In this document: piece by piece, positions 37,686 to 47,792 of the stretch
How the letters are laid out: each line of letters starts with the position of its first letter
Position numbering within the stretch: the first letter of the stretch is position 1
Assembly: GCF_003864975.1 (NCBI RefSeq)
Contig: NZ_BHGL01000033.1
Coordinates: forward strand, 240,787 to 304,786
Origin: Sulfuriferula thiophila
Lineage (GTDB): Bacteria > Pseudomonadota > Gammaproteobacteria > Burkholderiales > Sulfuriferulaceae
DNA: 64,000 nt
Reading direction: 5' to 3'
Notes under the pieces: generated by a model
What the model was told of the DNA's origin: nothing
The model's database searches: none
What the model saw: the letters and a program-made list of their open reading frames with translations, nothing else
Program-made: the position numbers and the translations under genes

Positions 37686-39413
37686 ATGATAGACAGTCGA
37701 TTAAATGTGGTGTTGTGCTGGCACATGCATCAGCCCTATTACCGTAAAGGTCTGACAGGCGAATATCAGCTGCCATGGGTGTACCTGCATGGCCTCAAGG
37801 ATTACAGCGACATGGCAGCGCATCTGGAACGCTATCCGCAGATGCGGGCAGTGGTGAATTTTGCACCCGTATTGCTGGAACAGCTGGATGATTACGCACA
37901 GCAGATCGGGCGATTTCTGGAGCAGGGTACGCCTACACAAGATCGACTATTGAATTTACTCGCGGGAATAGAGCCTATTCCGTCTGATATAGAAGCGCGC
38001 TGGAAAATTGTACGCGATTGCCAGCGCTGTCATGCACCACGCATGATCCATCCTTATCCTGCCTTCAGCCGCCTGTTGCAGATGATAGGCGCAACGGATG
38101 ATGTGGGGATGGGCAGTCATGGCATGGAGCATGCACTGAGTTATCTGAATGACCAGTATTTTCTGGATTTGCTGACCTGGTATCACCTGGCCTGGCTGGG
38201 GCAGAGTTTACGTGCACAACCCATGGTTCAGGCATTGTTTGCGCAGGGTACCAGCTTTACCGAACAGCGTAGACGCGAGTTGCTGACGGTGATGTTCGAG
38301 TGCTTGAGCGGATTGATTCCGCGATATCGGGCATTGTCTGAACGTGGTCAGGTTGAATTGTCGATGACGCCGTATGGTCATCCTATCATTCCGTTGCTGC
38401 ACAGTTTTGACAATATGCAATGTGCAACACCGGAAGCGCCGCGCCCGTTGGCGTCACATTATCCGGATGGCGATGCGCGAAGTCGCTGGCATATTGAACA
38501 GGGGCTTGCGGTATTCGAGCATTATTTCGGCCACAAGCCGCAAGGGGTATGGCTGGCTGAGGGCGGCATCAGTGATGATGCTGTGCGATTGCTGGATGAT
38601 TACAAGATACGCTGGACAGCATCAGGGGAAGGCGTATGGCGCAATAGCTGTCATTTGGCGGGTAGCGGTGAAGAGGATGTGGATCGCAAGCGTGGTTTGT
38701 TTACACCGCGTCAACTCCCGAATAGTGAAACGCGCTTATTTTTCCGTGATGATGGGCTGTCTGATTTGATCGGTTTCCGGTACAGCGACTGGCACGCCGA
38801 TGATGCTGTTGTGGATTTCGTGCAGCACTTGAATAATATAGCTACGTTTTTAGGGGATAAAGCCAGTCAGTATGTGGTTACCATTATTCTGGATGGTGAA
38901 AATGCATGGGAATATTATCCTGAAAATGGTCACCATTTCCTCGATGGTTTGTATGATGCATTGTCGCAGGCGCCGCGGGTAAATACCACGACCTTCTCCT
39001 CTGTTGCTGCGACTCTGCCAAGCAAACCGATTCCACGTATCTGTGCCGGAAGCTGGGTGTATGGCTCATTCTCTACCTGGATAGGTTCTACTGACAAGAA
39101 TCGGGGCTGGGATTATCTGGTGGCAGCCAAGCTGGTGTTTGATAAGGTGATGGCAGAAGGCAAGCTGGACGCGGACCGGCAAAAACTGGCTGCCCGGCAA
39201 CTGGGTATTTGCGAAGGCTCGGACTGGTTCTGGTGGTTTGGCGATTATAACCCTGCCGGGAGTGTCAGTGACTTTGAGCAACTGTTCCGTGAGCAATTGC
39301 GTGAATTATATAGTTTGTTGGGCGTAGCGCCACCTGACCATCTTGGTGTGACCTTGTCGCAAGGTGGTGGCAATGCGGAAAATGCAGGCACCATGCGCAG
39401 GAACGTAGAATGA
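37686..39413 (+). CDS. GH57 family glycoside hydrolase
   Basis: A 575-residue protein of glycoside hydrolase family 57. Five GH57 regions are seen: WHMHQPYYR, GQVELSMTPYGHPI, the nucleophile motif VWLAEGGIS (catalytic Glu), the acid motif FFRDDGLSDLIGF (Asp), and ILDGENAWEYY. GH57 includes amylases, amylopullulanases and branching enzymes. Here, inside a glg block that already has a GH13 branching enzyme, a debranching or amylase activity on glycogen is the likeliest role, by inference. No signal peptide, so cytoplasmic. The ATG at 37686 follows GCGGAG; a TTG two codons earlier was rejected. Confidence 0.9.
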   Translation: MIDSRLNVVLCWHMHQPYYRKGLTGEYQLPWVYLHGLKDYSDMAAHLERYPQMRAVVNFAPVLLEQLDDYAQQIGRFLEQGTPTQDRLLNLLAGIEPIPSDIEARWKIVRDCQRCHAPRMIHPYPAFSRLLQMIGATDDVGMGSHGMEHALSYLNDQYFLDLLTWYHLAWLGQSLRAQPMVQALFAQGTSFTEQRRRELLTVMFECLSGLIPRYRALSERGQVELSMTPYGHPIIPLLHSFDNMQCATPEAPRPLASHYPDGDARSRWHIEQGLAVFEHYFGHKPQGVWLAEGGISDDAVRLLDDYKIRWTASGEGVWRNSCHLAGSGEEDVDRKRGLFTPRQLPNSETRLFFRDDGLSDLIGFRYSDWHADDAVVDFVQHLNNIATFLGDKASQYVVTIILDGENAWEYYPENGHHFLDGLYDALSQAPRVNTTTFSSVAATLPSKPIPRICAGSWVYGSFSTWIGSTDKNRGWDYLVAAKLVFDKVMAEGKLDADRQKLAARQLGICEGSDWFWWFGDYNPAGSVSDFEQLFREQLRELYSLLGVAPPDHLGVTLSQGGGNAENAGTMRRNVE

Positions 39414-40771
39414 GTACTCTGGCACAGCAACAGCGGCAGGCTGGCGTGTTGCTGCATCCAACGTCGTTGCCGTCCGGGCGGGTGGGAGCCGATGCACGGC
39501 GCTGGGTGGATCTGCTGGCGGCGGCTGGCGTGGGTGTGTGGCAGATGTTGCCGCTGGGTGTGCCCTTGGCGGGTGTGTCGCCATATCAATGCGCGTCTGC
39601 ATTCGCAATCAATCCGAAGTTGTTTCCGGAAGACCTGCCGGCGATTAAAAAGACAGATGCGGCATACGCTGACTGGTATCAACGGCAAAGTCACTGGATC
39701 GACAATTACGCGATGTTCATGGAGATAAAGCAGCAACATGATTGCGCGCCATGGGTGGAGTGGCCTGAGCCATTGCGGCAGCGTGATCCGGTCGCGCTGC
39801 AGGCATTCAGGCAACAGCATCAGGTCAAGATAAACAAGCATGTCCGCCAGCAATATCAGCTCTATGTGCATTGGCAAAATTTACGCAGTTATGCGGCGGA
39901 GCACGGTGTGGCGCTATTCGGAGACATGCCGATTTTTGTTGCGCATGACAGTGCGGATGTGTGGGCCAACCCGGATTGTTTTTTATTGGATGCGGCCGGA
40001 CAGCCAACGCTGGTGGCAGGTGTACCGCCAGATTATTTTTCCGAAACCGGGCAGCGCTGGGGTAATCCCCAGTACAACTGGGAATCTATGCGATTGTCGG
40101 ATTTCAGCTGGTGGCGTCAACGTCTGCACTATCATTTTGAACTGTTCGATCTGGTACGAATTGACCATTTTCGTGGTCTGGTAGCGTCGTGGATGATACC
40201 AGCAGAGAGCCCGACTGCAATGGAAGGATATTGGCAGGAGGTACCTGGTGCTGCACTATTGCAGTGCATTGAGCAGGATATGGGGTCAATGCCACTGGTT
40301 GCAGAAGACCTGGGTGTGATTACACCGGATGTCGAGGCATTGCGGCAGCAATTTAAATTGCCAGGTATGAGTGTGTTGCAGTTCGCATTTGATGCTTTTG
40401 AGGATAATCCGCATAAGCCGCAGAATGTGACTGAAGACCGGATTTATTACACGGGTACGCATGATAACGATACGACGCAAGGCTGGTTTGACAGTCTTGA
40501 TCAGGAGCAGCAAGCTGCTGTTTTGGCAGTTTTAAATTTGACGGATACAACAGAAGTGAATGCCGCCATGATCCGTACTGTGCTGGAGAGTCGAGCGGAC
40601 ATGGCTGTTATTCCTTTGCAGGACTTGCTGGGGCTGGGCAGTGAGGCGCGTATGAATACACCGGGTACAACCGACGGTAATTGGCTATGGCGGTTCCGAT
40701 GGCATGATATCCCGACTGATTTGGCATTAAATTTGCATGAACAATTACAACAAACACGGCGACTAAAATAA
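39410..40771 (+). CDS. malQ: 4-alpha-glucanotransferase (amylomaltase)
   Basis: A 453-residue GH77 enzyme transferring maltodextrin units between glucans. The nucleophile region is LVRIDHFRGL (Asp), the acid/base is in VAEDLGVITPDV (Glu), the third carboxylate in YTGTHDNDTTQGW, and GDMPIFVAHDSADVW binds substrate. It is shorter than the roughly 500-residue plant and Thermus-type enzymes, but all catalytic parts are present. ATGA overlap with the GH57 gene on one side and one-base overlap with glgB on the other show translational coupling. Confidence 0.94.
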   Translation: MSTLAQQQRQAGVLLHPTSLPSGRVGADARRWVDLLAAAGVGVWQMLPLGVPLAGVSPYQCASAFAINPKLFPEDLPAIKKTDAAYADWYQRQSHWIDNYAMFMEIKQQHDCAPWVEWPEPLRQRDPVALQAFRQQHQVKINKHVRQQYQLYVHWQNLRSYAAEHGVALFGDMPIFVAHDSADVWANPDCFLLDAAGQPTLVAGVPPDYFSETGQRWGNPQYNWESMRLSDFSWWRQRLHYHFELFDLVRIDHFRGLVASWMIPAESPTAMEGYWQEVPGAALLQCIEQDMGSMPLVAEDLGVITPDVEALRQQFKLPGMSVLQFAFDAFEDNPHKPQNVTEDRIYYTGTHDNDTTQGWFDSLDQEQQAAVLAVLNLTDTTEVNAAMIRTVLESRADMAVIPLQDLLGLGSEARMNTPGTTDGNWLWRFRWHDIPTDLALNLHEQLQQTRRLK

Positions 40772-42930
40772 TGAATAAAGCCTTACACCGCATACAACAA
40801 GGTACACATCATGATCCTTTCGACGTACTGGGCTGGCATCCGCAGCCGGGTGGGGATTGGTTACTCCGTTTATTCATGCCTGCCGCTGAAAGGCTGGCGC
40901 TGGTGGATGGCAGCATGTTGGCACGGGTTGAGGGCAGTGACGTATTCGAGCTGCGTGTAGCAGAAAAAATTCAGCAGCATCCGCGCTTGCGCTGGCAGGA
41001 TAAGGCGAGCGATGCATGGCATGAAACTGTCAGTCCATACACGTTCACCCCGCAAATAGGCGAGCTGGATTTGTATTTGCTGGCGGCTGGCAAGCATCAT
41101 CATGCCTGGCACGTGCTTGGATCACGCTTGTGCGTGATTGATGGTATTGCGGGTTGCCAGTTTGCGGTTTGGGCGCCCGGCGTGCAGCGGGTAAGTGTTG
41201 TCGCGGATTTTAATCAATGGGATGGGCGCAGTCATCCAATGCGCTCACGCGGTGAGAGTGGTATCTGGGAATTATTTGTCCCCGGTTTGCAGGCCGGGCT
41301 GGCTTATAAATACGAAATCCTCGGGCGGCATGGTCAGTTGTCCATTAAAGCCGATCCTTATGCGCAGCAGGCGTTCATTCGCCCTGAGACGGCATCATGC
41401 ATCCCTTCAGTCAGCCAGTATGCCTGGCAAGATACGGACTGGATAACGCGGCGTGCCCAGTTTGACTGGCAGCATCAGCCCATTAGTGTCTATGAGCTGC
41501 ATGTCGGCTCCTGGCGACGCCATGCGGATGGCTCGTTCTATAGCTGGGCCGAATTGGGCGCGAGTTTGATTCCCTATGTACGCGAGCTGGGGTATACCCA
41601 TATCGAGTTGCTGCCGATTGCTGAGCATCCGCTGGATGAGTCGTGGGGTTATCAGGTGTCCGGCTATTATGCGCCGACCGCTCGCTACGGTTCTCCTGAC
41701 GATTTGCGTGCGTTTGTGGATGCCTGTCATCAGGCTAATCTGGGGGTGATTCTGGATTGGGTGCCGGCCCATTTTCCCAAAGATGATTTCGGTCTGGCAC
41801 GCTTCACTGGCGAGCCCTTGTATGAACATGCCGACCCGCGGCGCGGAGAGCATCAGGACTGGGGTACGCTGATCTTTGATTTCGGGCGTAACGAGGTCAA
41901 AAATTTTCTGGTTGCCAATGCGCTGTACTGGATAGATGAATTCCATATCGACGGCTTGCGAGTCGATGCGGTCGCTTCCATGATTTATCTGGATTATTCG
42001 CGTAAAGCCGGTGAGTGGGTGCCGAATCAATATGGCGGGCGCGAGAATCTGGAGGCGCTTGCCTTCCTGCGCGAATTGAACACCGTGGTACACGGTGAGT
42101 TTGCCGGTGTGCTGACGATTGCAGAAGAGTCCACAGCATGGCCAATGGTATCGCGCCCTGTCGAGTTGGGTGGTTTGGGCTTTTCCATGAAATGGAACAT
42201 GGGCTGGATGAACGATAATCTGGCCTACATCGAACAGGATCCGGTGCATCGCAAGTATCACCATGATCAACTGACTTTCAGCCAGATTTACGCATATACA
42301 GAAAATTTTGTACTGCCGCTGTCACATGATGAAGTTGTGCATCTCAAGGGCAGTATGCTGGATAAAATGCCGGGAGATTACTGGCAGAAATTTGCCAATC
42401 TGCGGCTATTTTATGCCTGGCAGTATGCGCATCCCGGCAAGAAACTGTTATTCATGGGCTGCGAGTTCGGGCAGTGGAATGAATGGAGTGACCGCGGGGA
42501 GCTGGACTGGACCTTGCAGCAGTTCCCTGTTCACGATGGAGTTCGGCATCTGGTACAGGATTTGAACCGGCTTTACACCACCCAGCCAGCGCTGCATCAA
42601 TACGATTTCGAATCGCGTGGTTTTGCCTGGATTGATTGTCACGATAGCGATCAGTCGGTATTAAGCCTGATGCGCAAAAGTGATACCGAACAAATTATTG
42701 TGCTACTGAATTTTACGCCTGTTCCACGCATGGCTTATCGTATTGGTGTGCCGCAGGGTGGCGTGTATGTAGAAATGCTTAATACCGACTCGGCTTATTA
42801 CGGCGGCAGCAATAGTGGCAACGCGGGGGAATTGCATAGCGAAGCGTTGCCGTGGATGGGATTCACTCAATCGCTGGTCTTGACCTTGCCGCCATTGGCA
42901 GCGGTGTATCTGAAACTAAAAACGGAATAA
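40771..42930 (+). CDS. glgB: 1,4-alpha-glucan branching enzyme
   Basis: A 719-residue GH13 branching enzyme. An N-terminal CBM48-type domain (about 100-220, containing VWAPGVQRVSVVADFN) precedes the catalytic barrel. Catalytic residues lie in FHIDGLRVDAVASMIYLDYS (Asp), TIAEESTAW (Glu) and LPLSHDEVVHLKG (Asp). The extra N-terminal N1 module of about 90 residues is present, as in E. coli. It creates the alpha-1,6 branches of glycogen. TAATG overlap with malQ; glgA follows three bases after its stop. Confidence 0.96.
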   Translation: MNKALHRIQQGTHHDPFDVLGWHPQPGGDWLLRLFMPAAERLALVDGSMLARVEGSDVFELRVAEKIQQHPRLRWQDKASDAWHETVSPYTFTPQIGELDLYLLAAGKHHHAWHVLGSRLCVIDGIAGCQFAVWAPGVQRVSVVADFNQWDGRSHPMRSRGESGIWELFVPGLQAGLAYKYEILGRHGQLSIKADPYAQQAFIRPETASCIPSVSQYAWQDTDWITRRAQFDWQHQPISVYELHVGSWRRHADGSFYSWAELGASLIPYVRELGYTHIELLPIAEHPLDESWGYQVSGYYAPTARYGSPDDLRAFVDACHQANLGVILDWVPAHFPKDDFGLARFTGEPLYEHADPRRGEHQDWGTLIFDFGRNEVKNFLVANALYWIDEFHIDGLRVDAVASMIYLDYSRKAGEWVPNQYGGRENLEALAFLRELNTVVHGEFAGVLTIAEESTAWPMVSRPVELGGLGFSMKWNMGWMNDNLAYIEQDPVHRKYHHDQLTFSQIYAYTENFVLPLSHDEVVHLKGSMLDKMPGDYWQKFANLRLFYAWQYAHPGKKLLFMGCEFGQWNEWSDRGELDWTLQQFPVHDGVRHLVQDLNRLYTTQPALHQYDFESRGFAWIDCHDSDQSVLSLMRKSDTEQIIVLLNFTPVPRMAYRIGVPQGGVYVEMLNTDSAYYGGSNSGNAGELHSEALPWMGFTQSLVLTLPPLAAVYLKLKTE

Positions 42931-42933
42931 AAA

Positions 42934-44415
42934 ATGACTGTATCAATACGGGTCCTGTTTGCCGCAAGCGAGGTTTACCCTTTAGTTAAAACCGGCGGGC
43001 TGGGTGATGTGGGGTATAGCTTGCCTCATGCATTACATCGTGCAGGTGCTGACGTGCGTCTGGTGTTGCCGGCCTACCGTACGGTGCTGGCTCAGGTCGA
43101 AAACATTCGCATACTGGGCTGGCTGGAAGTGCGTGGCGCAAAGCGCACACATTCGGTGCGTATTCTGGAAGTACGCCACCCTGATTTTGCATTCCCGCTC
43201 TGGCTGGTGGATTGCCAGGTGCTGTTTGATCGTCCAGGCAATCCTTATGTGCGCGCAGATGGCCAGGACTGGCCAGATAATGCTGAGCGATTCACCGTAT
43301 TTGCGAGAGCTGTCACAGATTTGGCACGCGACGTGCTAGGTATTCATTGGCAGGCGGATGTGGTGCATGCTAACGATTGGCAAACGGGTTTGGTGCCGGC
43401 ATTGTTAGGTGAGTTCCCCCACCCGCCCAAGCGTATATTTACGATTCATAACATGGCATACGGTGGGCATTTCAGTCTGGCTGATTTCAACCGTCTGGCA
43501 TTGCCGCTCCATTGGTGGACACATGAAGGTGTCGAATTTTACGGTGGATTTTCCATGTTAAAAGCAGGCATAGTCTATGCGGATGAAGTGACGACAGTCA
43601 GCCCTACTTATGCACGTGAAATCTGCACTTCGGAATTTGGCTATGGTTTACATGGTGTGCTGCAAGTGTATCGGCACAAGCTGCACGGCATTCTCAACGG
43701 TATTGATGAAGCGGTCTGGGATCCGGCGACAGACGCTTATTTGCCCGCGCATTATTCTGCCAATCGTCGCCAGCCGGGCAAAGCGTTAAACAAACAGGCG
43801 TTGCTGGCCCGCTTCGGAATGGCGACGGATGACCTGGCGATGCAGGTGCCCCTGTTCGGCATGGTAAGTCGCCTGGTTCAGCAAAAAGGCCTGGATCTGG
43901 TGCTCGCCGCTTTACCGCATTGGCTGGCGCATACGGATGCGCGCTTCGTGTTTGTCGGTAGCGGCGATAGTAAATATGAAGCCAGTCTGTGTGAGTTTGC
44001 TGTGGGCTACCCACACCGCATTGGCGTGTGTATCGGGTATGACGAAGCACTGGCGCATCTGGTAGAGGCGGGGTCAGATTTGTTCCTGATGCCGTCGCAG
44101 TTTGAGCCTTGTGGCCTGAATCAAATGTATAGCCTGCGTTATGGAACCCCCCCCGTTGTTTACCGTACCGGAGGATTGGCCGATACGGTAATTGATGCGA
44201 GTATGGAACATCAGACGCAGGGGATAGCTAATGGATTTGTATTTGATAAATTTGACGTTGAAACCCTGATTGCTACCGTTGAACGGGCGATAGCCTGTTA
44301 TGACCAACCACGCCTTTGGCAGGCATTGTTAAGAACCGGCATGAAGCATTCGTTTGGCTGGGAGCATAGTGCGCAATCGTATTTGGCTTTATATAGAGCG
44401 ACATCCAGTAAATGA
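42934..44415 (+). CDS. glgA: Glycogen synthase
   Basis: A 493-residue GT5 glucosyltransferase elongating alpha-1,4-glucan from ADP-glucose. ADP-binding KTGGLGDV is near residue 19, [14 protein letters not shown] and [13 protein letters not shown] mark the N-terminal Rossmann domain, and the C-terminal domain has [14 protein letters not shown] and [22 protein letters not shown] (in two parts). The predicted product of glgC is its donor. It lies between glgB and glgP in the usual order for Proteobacteria. Confidence 0.96.
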   Translation: MTVSIRVLFAASEVYPLVKTGGLGDVGYSLPHALHRAGADVRLVLPAYRTVLAQVENIRILGWLEVRGAKRTHSVRILEVRHPDFAFPLWLVDCQVLFDRPGNPYVRADGQDWPDNAERFTVFARAVTDLARDVLGIHWQADVVHANDWQTGLVPALLGEFPHPPKRIFTIHNMAYGGHFSLADFNRLALPLHWWTHEGVEFYGGFSMLKAGIVYADEVTTVSPTYAREICTSEFGYGLHGVLQVYRHKLHGILNGIDEAVWDPATDAYLPAHYSANRRQPGKALNKQALLARFGMATDDLAMQVPLFGMVSRLVQQKGLDLVLAALPHWLAHTDARFVFVGSGDSKYEASLCEFAVGYPHRIGVCIGYDEALAHLVEAGSDLFLMPSQFEPCGLNQMYSLRYGTPPVVYRTGGLADTVIDASMEHQTQGIANGFVFDKFDVETLIATVERAIACYDQPRLWQALLRTGMKHSFGWEHSAQSYLALYRATSSK

Positions 44416-44435
44416 AAAACTGAGGGAGATGAATA

Positions 44436-46931
44436 ATGACCATTAAGCCATATACACCGTATTATTATCGACCATTTACGTTGGAACCATTGGGGTGTGA
44501 TGCTGTTACATTAGGACACAATTTTAAGCATTATTTGTCCTATCATCTGGGTCGGTTTCATGGTTGTGCGCCGAATTATATTTACGAGGCCCTCGCCTAC
44601 ACCGTGCGAGACAGACTGATGGTGGATTGGCGCAATACCTGGAACACCCAGCTGGAACAAGGTACGCGGCGTGGTCATTATATGTCCCTGGAATTCCTTA
44701 TTGGTCGTGCAATGGGTAATCACTTGCTCAATATGGGGATCAAAACAGCTGCAGATCAGGCGATGCTGGATTACAGCCATAAACTGGAAGAAGTGATAGA
44801 GGAAGAGCCTGACGCCGGATTGGGTAACGGTGGTCTAGGTCGGCTGGCAGCCTGCTTTATGGATAGTTGTGCCTCATTACGGCTGCCGGTAATGGGGTAC
44901 GGTATCCGTTATGAATATGGCATGTTCCGTCAATATATTGAAAACGGTTATCAGAAGGAAGCGGCCGATCACTGGCTGCAAAACGGTAATCCGTGGGAAA
45001 TAGAACGTATTGAGTATGCGCAGCATATCCAGTTCGGCGGGCATACCGAGCATTATATTGATAATAATGGCAGAGCTCGTGCGCGCTGGGTCGGAACGGA
45101 AGACATTCTGGCGATTCCGTTTGATATGCCGGTCTCGGGTTATCGCAATCAGACCGTTAATACATTGCGGTTATGGAAAGCAGCGGCTACCGAAGAGTTT
45201 AATCTTGATGAATTTAATGCGGGCAGTTACACGGAAGCCGTGCAGGCCAAAAATCAGGCAGAGCATATTTCCATGGTGTTGTACCCGAATGACAGCAGTG
45301 AGAACGGTAAGGAATTGCGATTGCGTCAGCAATATTTCCTGGCTTCTGCCAGTCTGAAAGATGCGATTCGTATCTGGGTCAAACATGGTGAATTTGATTA
45401 CCAGCGTTTTGCGGCGGAAAATGTGTTCCAGATGAATGACACTCATCCCACCATTGCGGTTGCCGAACTGATGCGGATATTGCTGGACGACAATGGCGTG
45501 GAATGGGATGAGGCTTGGGCGATTACTTCGCAATGCATGGCTTATACCAATCATACCTTGTTGCCGGAAGCGCTGGAAAAATGGCCGGTTAGCCTGTTTG
45601 AACGGTTGTTGCCGCGATTGCTGGAAATTATTTATGAAATCAATGCGCATTTTCTGCGTGTTGTGTCGATGAAATGGCCGGGTGATACCGACCGCCAGCG
45701 TCGCATGTCTATCATAGAAGAAGGACCGGTGCGGCACGTGCGCATGGCTTGGTTAGCCATAGTCGGCAGTTTTTCTGTTAATGGGGTGGCTGCGCTGCAT
45801 TCCCAGTTATTGCGCGATGGCTTGTTCCATGATTTCTATCAATTGTGGCCAGAGAAGTTCAACAATAAAACCAATGGCGTCACGCCGCGACGCTGGGTAG
45901 CGCATGCGAATCCAGGCATGACCGCATTGATTAGTGAGCATATCGGTGACGAGTGGATAGCTGATTTAAGTCTGATCGAGCGGCTTAAATCTATGGTGCC
46001 AATGGAAAACAAAGTGTTTCATGCAAACTGGCATGCTGTGAAAATGGCCAATAAACAACGTCTGGCCGCGTTGGTTAAATCGGACTGCCATGTGGATTTT
46101 GATCCTGCTGCATTGTTTGATGTGCAGGTGAAACGCATCCATGAATATAAGCGGCAGTTGCTCAATGTGTTGCATGTCGTGCATCTGTATCTGCGCATCA
46201 AACATGGCCATTTGGATAACTGGGTGAATCGCTGCGTGCTGATTGGAGGCAAGGCGGCGCCAGGTTATTACATGGCAAAGTCCATCATCAAGCTGATAAA
46301 TAGTGTGGCGGATGTGGTTAACAATGACCCGGATGTGAATGGGCGTTTGAAGCTCGCATTTCTGCCAAATTACCGCGTGTCGGCCATGGAGATCATTGCA
46401 CCTGCAACAGATTTATCTGAGCAGATTTCCACCGCAGGTAAAGAGGCATCCGGAACAGGTAATATGAAGTTCATGATGAATGGCGCACTGACTATCGGTA
46501 CCTATGACGGTGCTAATATTGAAATCATGGATGCTGTGGGAGCGGAAAACTTCTTCCTGTTTGGATTGCGTGCCGAGCAGGTCGAAGTGCTACGACATGA
46601 TTACCGTCCGTGGCAGTATGTTGAGCAGGATCAGGATCTACGAGAAGTGATTGATTTGATTCGCTGTGGCCATTTTAATCCATCCGAGCCGGGGATATTT
46701 GATAGTATCCTCGATGGAATGCTGAGCCCATCAGATCCATGGATGACTTTAGCTGATTTCCGTGGCTATGTTGAGGCGCAACAAGCTGTATCTACCGCTT
46801 GGCAGGATACGGAGAAATGGACGCAAATGAGTATCATGAATACGGCTTGCAGCGGCTTCTTCTCTACGGACCGCACTATGATGGAATATAACCGTGATAT
46901 CTGGAAACTGACTCAGGCTGAATCTGCCTGA
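44436..46931 (+). CDS. glgP: Glycogen/maltodextrin phosphorylase
   Basis: An 831-residue GT35 phosphorylase that releases glucose 1-phosphate from glycogen. The pyridoxal-phosphate lysine is in EASGTGNMKFMMNGALTIGT; further marks are LGNGGLGRLAACFMDS, GIRYEYGMFRQ and VKRIHEYKRQLLNVL. GAGGGAG precedes the ATG. It is the last gene of the glg block. Its product glucose 1-phosphate would need a phosphoglucomutase, which is not in the block but is encoded at 10024-11400. Downstream only a short GC-rich hairpin without a U-run is seen. Confidence 0.96.
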   Translation: MTIKPYTPYYYRPFTLEPLGCDAVTLGHNFKHYLSYHLGRFHGCAPNYIYEALAYTVRDRLMVDWRNTWNTQLEQGTRRGHYMSLEFLIGRAMGNHLLNMGIKTAADQAMLDYSHKLEEVIEEEPDAGLGNGGLGRLAACFMDSCASLRLPVMGYGIRYEYGMFRQYIENGYQKEAADHWLQNGNPWEIERIEYAQHIQFGGHTEHYIDNNGRARARWVGTEDILAIPFDMPVSGYRNQTVNTLRLWKAAATEEFNLDEFNAGSYTEAVQAKNQAEHISMVLYPNDSSENGKELRLRQQYFLASASLKDAIRIWVKHGEFDYQRFAAENVFQMNDTHPTIAVAELMRILLDDNGVEWDEAWAITSQCMAYTNHTLLPEALEKWPVSLFERLLPRLLEIIYEINAHFLRVVSMKWPGDTDRQRRMSIIEEGPVRHVRMAWLAIVGSFSVNGVAALHSQLLRDGLFHDFYQLWPEKFNNKTNGVTPRRWVAHANPGMTALISEHIGDEWIADLSLIERLKSMVPMENKVFHANWHAVKMANKQRLAALVKSDCHVDFDPAALFDVQVKRIHEYKRQLLNVLHVVHLYLRIKHGHLDNWVNRCVLIGGKAAPGYYMAKSIIKLINSVADVVNNDPDVNGRLKLAFLPNYRVSAMEIIAPATDLSEQISTAGKEASGTGNMKFMMNGALTIGTYDGANIEIMDAVGAENFFLFGLRAEQVEVLRHDYRPWQYVEQDQDLREVIDLIRCGHFNPSEPGIFDSILDGMLSPSDPWMTLADFRGYVEAQQAVSTAWQDTEKWTQMSIMNTACSGFFSTDRTMMEYNRDIWKLTQAESA

Positions 46932-46953
46932 GTGATGGGCAAAGAAGGGCGCT

Positions 46954-46973
46954 GTCCCCACACTGGCGGGGAC
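46954..46973. terminator. Short hairpin between converging glgP and STAS-like gene
   Basis: GTCCCC (46954-46959) pairs with GGGGAC (46968-46973) round an eight-base loop. There is no T-run on either side, so intrinsic termination is doubtful; the gap of 47 bases contains no other signal. Confidence 0.35.
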
Positions 46974-46978
46974 GGTGT

Positions 46979-47326
46979 TCAGGCTTGTTTCAGCCAGCTT
47001 TCTGCAGGCTCAAGCGTATCGAATACCATAATGTCGGCTTCGACAAACAACTGATTGATCCACGCACTCCAGCTAATCCACTCGCTGCTGGTGATAATGG
47101 CAATTTTGCCAAAATCATTGGCGTGTACGCGACTAAAGCGTAATTCTTCCCAGGCAACATCGATGGTGAAGTCTAGCATGTCGCGTAAATCGATTTGCAG
47201 ATTCACGGTGCCCTGAAATTTGATGCCGTGCAGTATGGTTTCTTCAAATTCATGAAAGTCGGCAATCGTGAATTCGCCTAACGCTGCTGCACGTACGATA
47301 TTGTTTTCAGTCGTTATATTGATCAT
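46979..47326 (-). CDS. STAS/SpoIIAA-like protein
   Basis: A 115-residue protein resembling the SpoIIAA-like group (SEC14/STAS fold): a strand-helix start INITTENNIVRAAALGEFT, central NLQIDLRDMLDFTIDVAWEEL, then IAIITSSEWISWSAWINQLF. Such proteins may bind small lipids or act as regulatory partners. The sequence shows no phosphorylatable Ser site that can be assigned with confidence. It overlaps the end of nudB by four bases, so it is read from the CYTH-sixA-nudB transcript. Confidence 0.6.
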   Translation of the reverse strand: MINITTENNIVRAAALGEFTIADFHEFEETILHGIKFQGTVNLQIDLRDMLDFTIDVAWEELRFSRVHANDFGKIAIITSSEWISWSAWINQLFVEADIMVFDTLEPAESWLKQA

Positions 47327-47763
47327 GGTTGTCCCTTTATTAATAGATTAATGGCTGCCTGATTGCTGGGCGAAAAGCATTTGTCGGCAGCAAGTTGTGC
47401 TGATAACCAAATATAGCGCAGATGTTCACGTGGCGCGAGTGTGATGTTGAGTTTTTTCGGGACGACCAAGCCGAATACATGCTCGGTATTGTGAGTAACG
47501 CCGGGGGCATAGCGATGGCGGAAACAATCGTATATTTCATACTGATTGCTGTAGCCCCAGTCTTGCAACTGAAATTGCGTAGCGTCTAGACCAGTTTCTT
47601 CAAGGATTTCACGAACTGCGGTTTGTTCTGGCAGTTCGCCAGATTCCATGCTGCCGGTGACGGATTGCCACCAGTCAGGATGGTCAGCTCGTTCCATCAA
47701 TAAAACCTGCTGATCGGGAGTGTGAATAACGACGAGGACAGATTCGGGTGTTTTGTAATGCAT
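47323..47763 (-). CDS. nudB: Nudix hydrolase, probably dihydroneopterin triphosphate diphosphatase
   Basis: A 146-residue Nudix protein. The box fits GX5EX7REUXEEXGU: GSMESGELPEQTAVREILEETG spans it, with the metal-binding RE and EE pair. ESVLVVIHTPDQQVLLMERAD at the N-terminus and the WQSVTGSMESGE context are typical for NudB, which removes pyrophosphate from dihydroneopterin triphosphate in folate synthesis. It starts 29 bases after sixA. Confidence 0.85.
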   Translation of the reverse strand: MHYKTPESVLVVIHTPDQQVLLMERADHPDWWQSVTGSMESGELPEQTAVREILEETGLDATQFQLQDWGYSNQYEIYDCFRHRYAPGVTHNTEHVFGLVVPKKLNITLAPREHLRYIWLSAQLAADKCFSPSNQAAINLLIKGQP

Positions 47764-47792
47764 CGTACATGTATGAAGTGGTGATGCTTACT

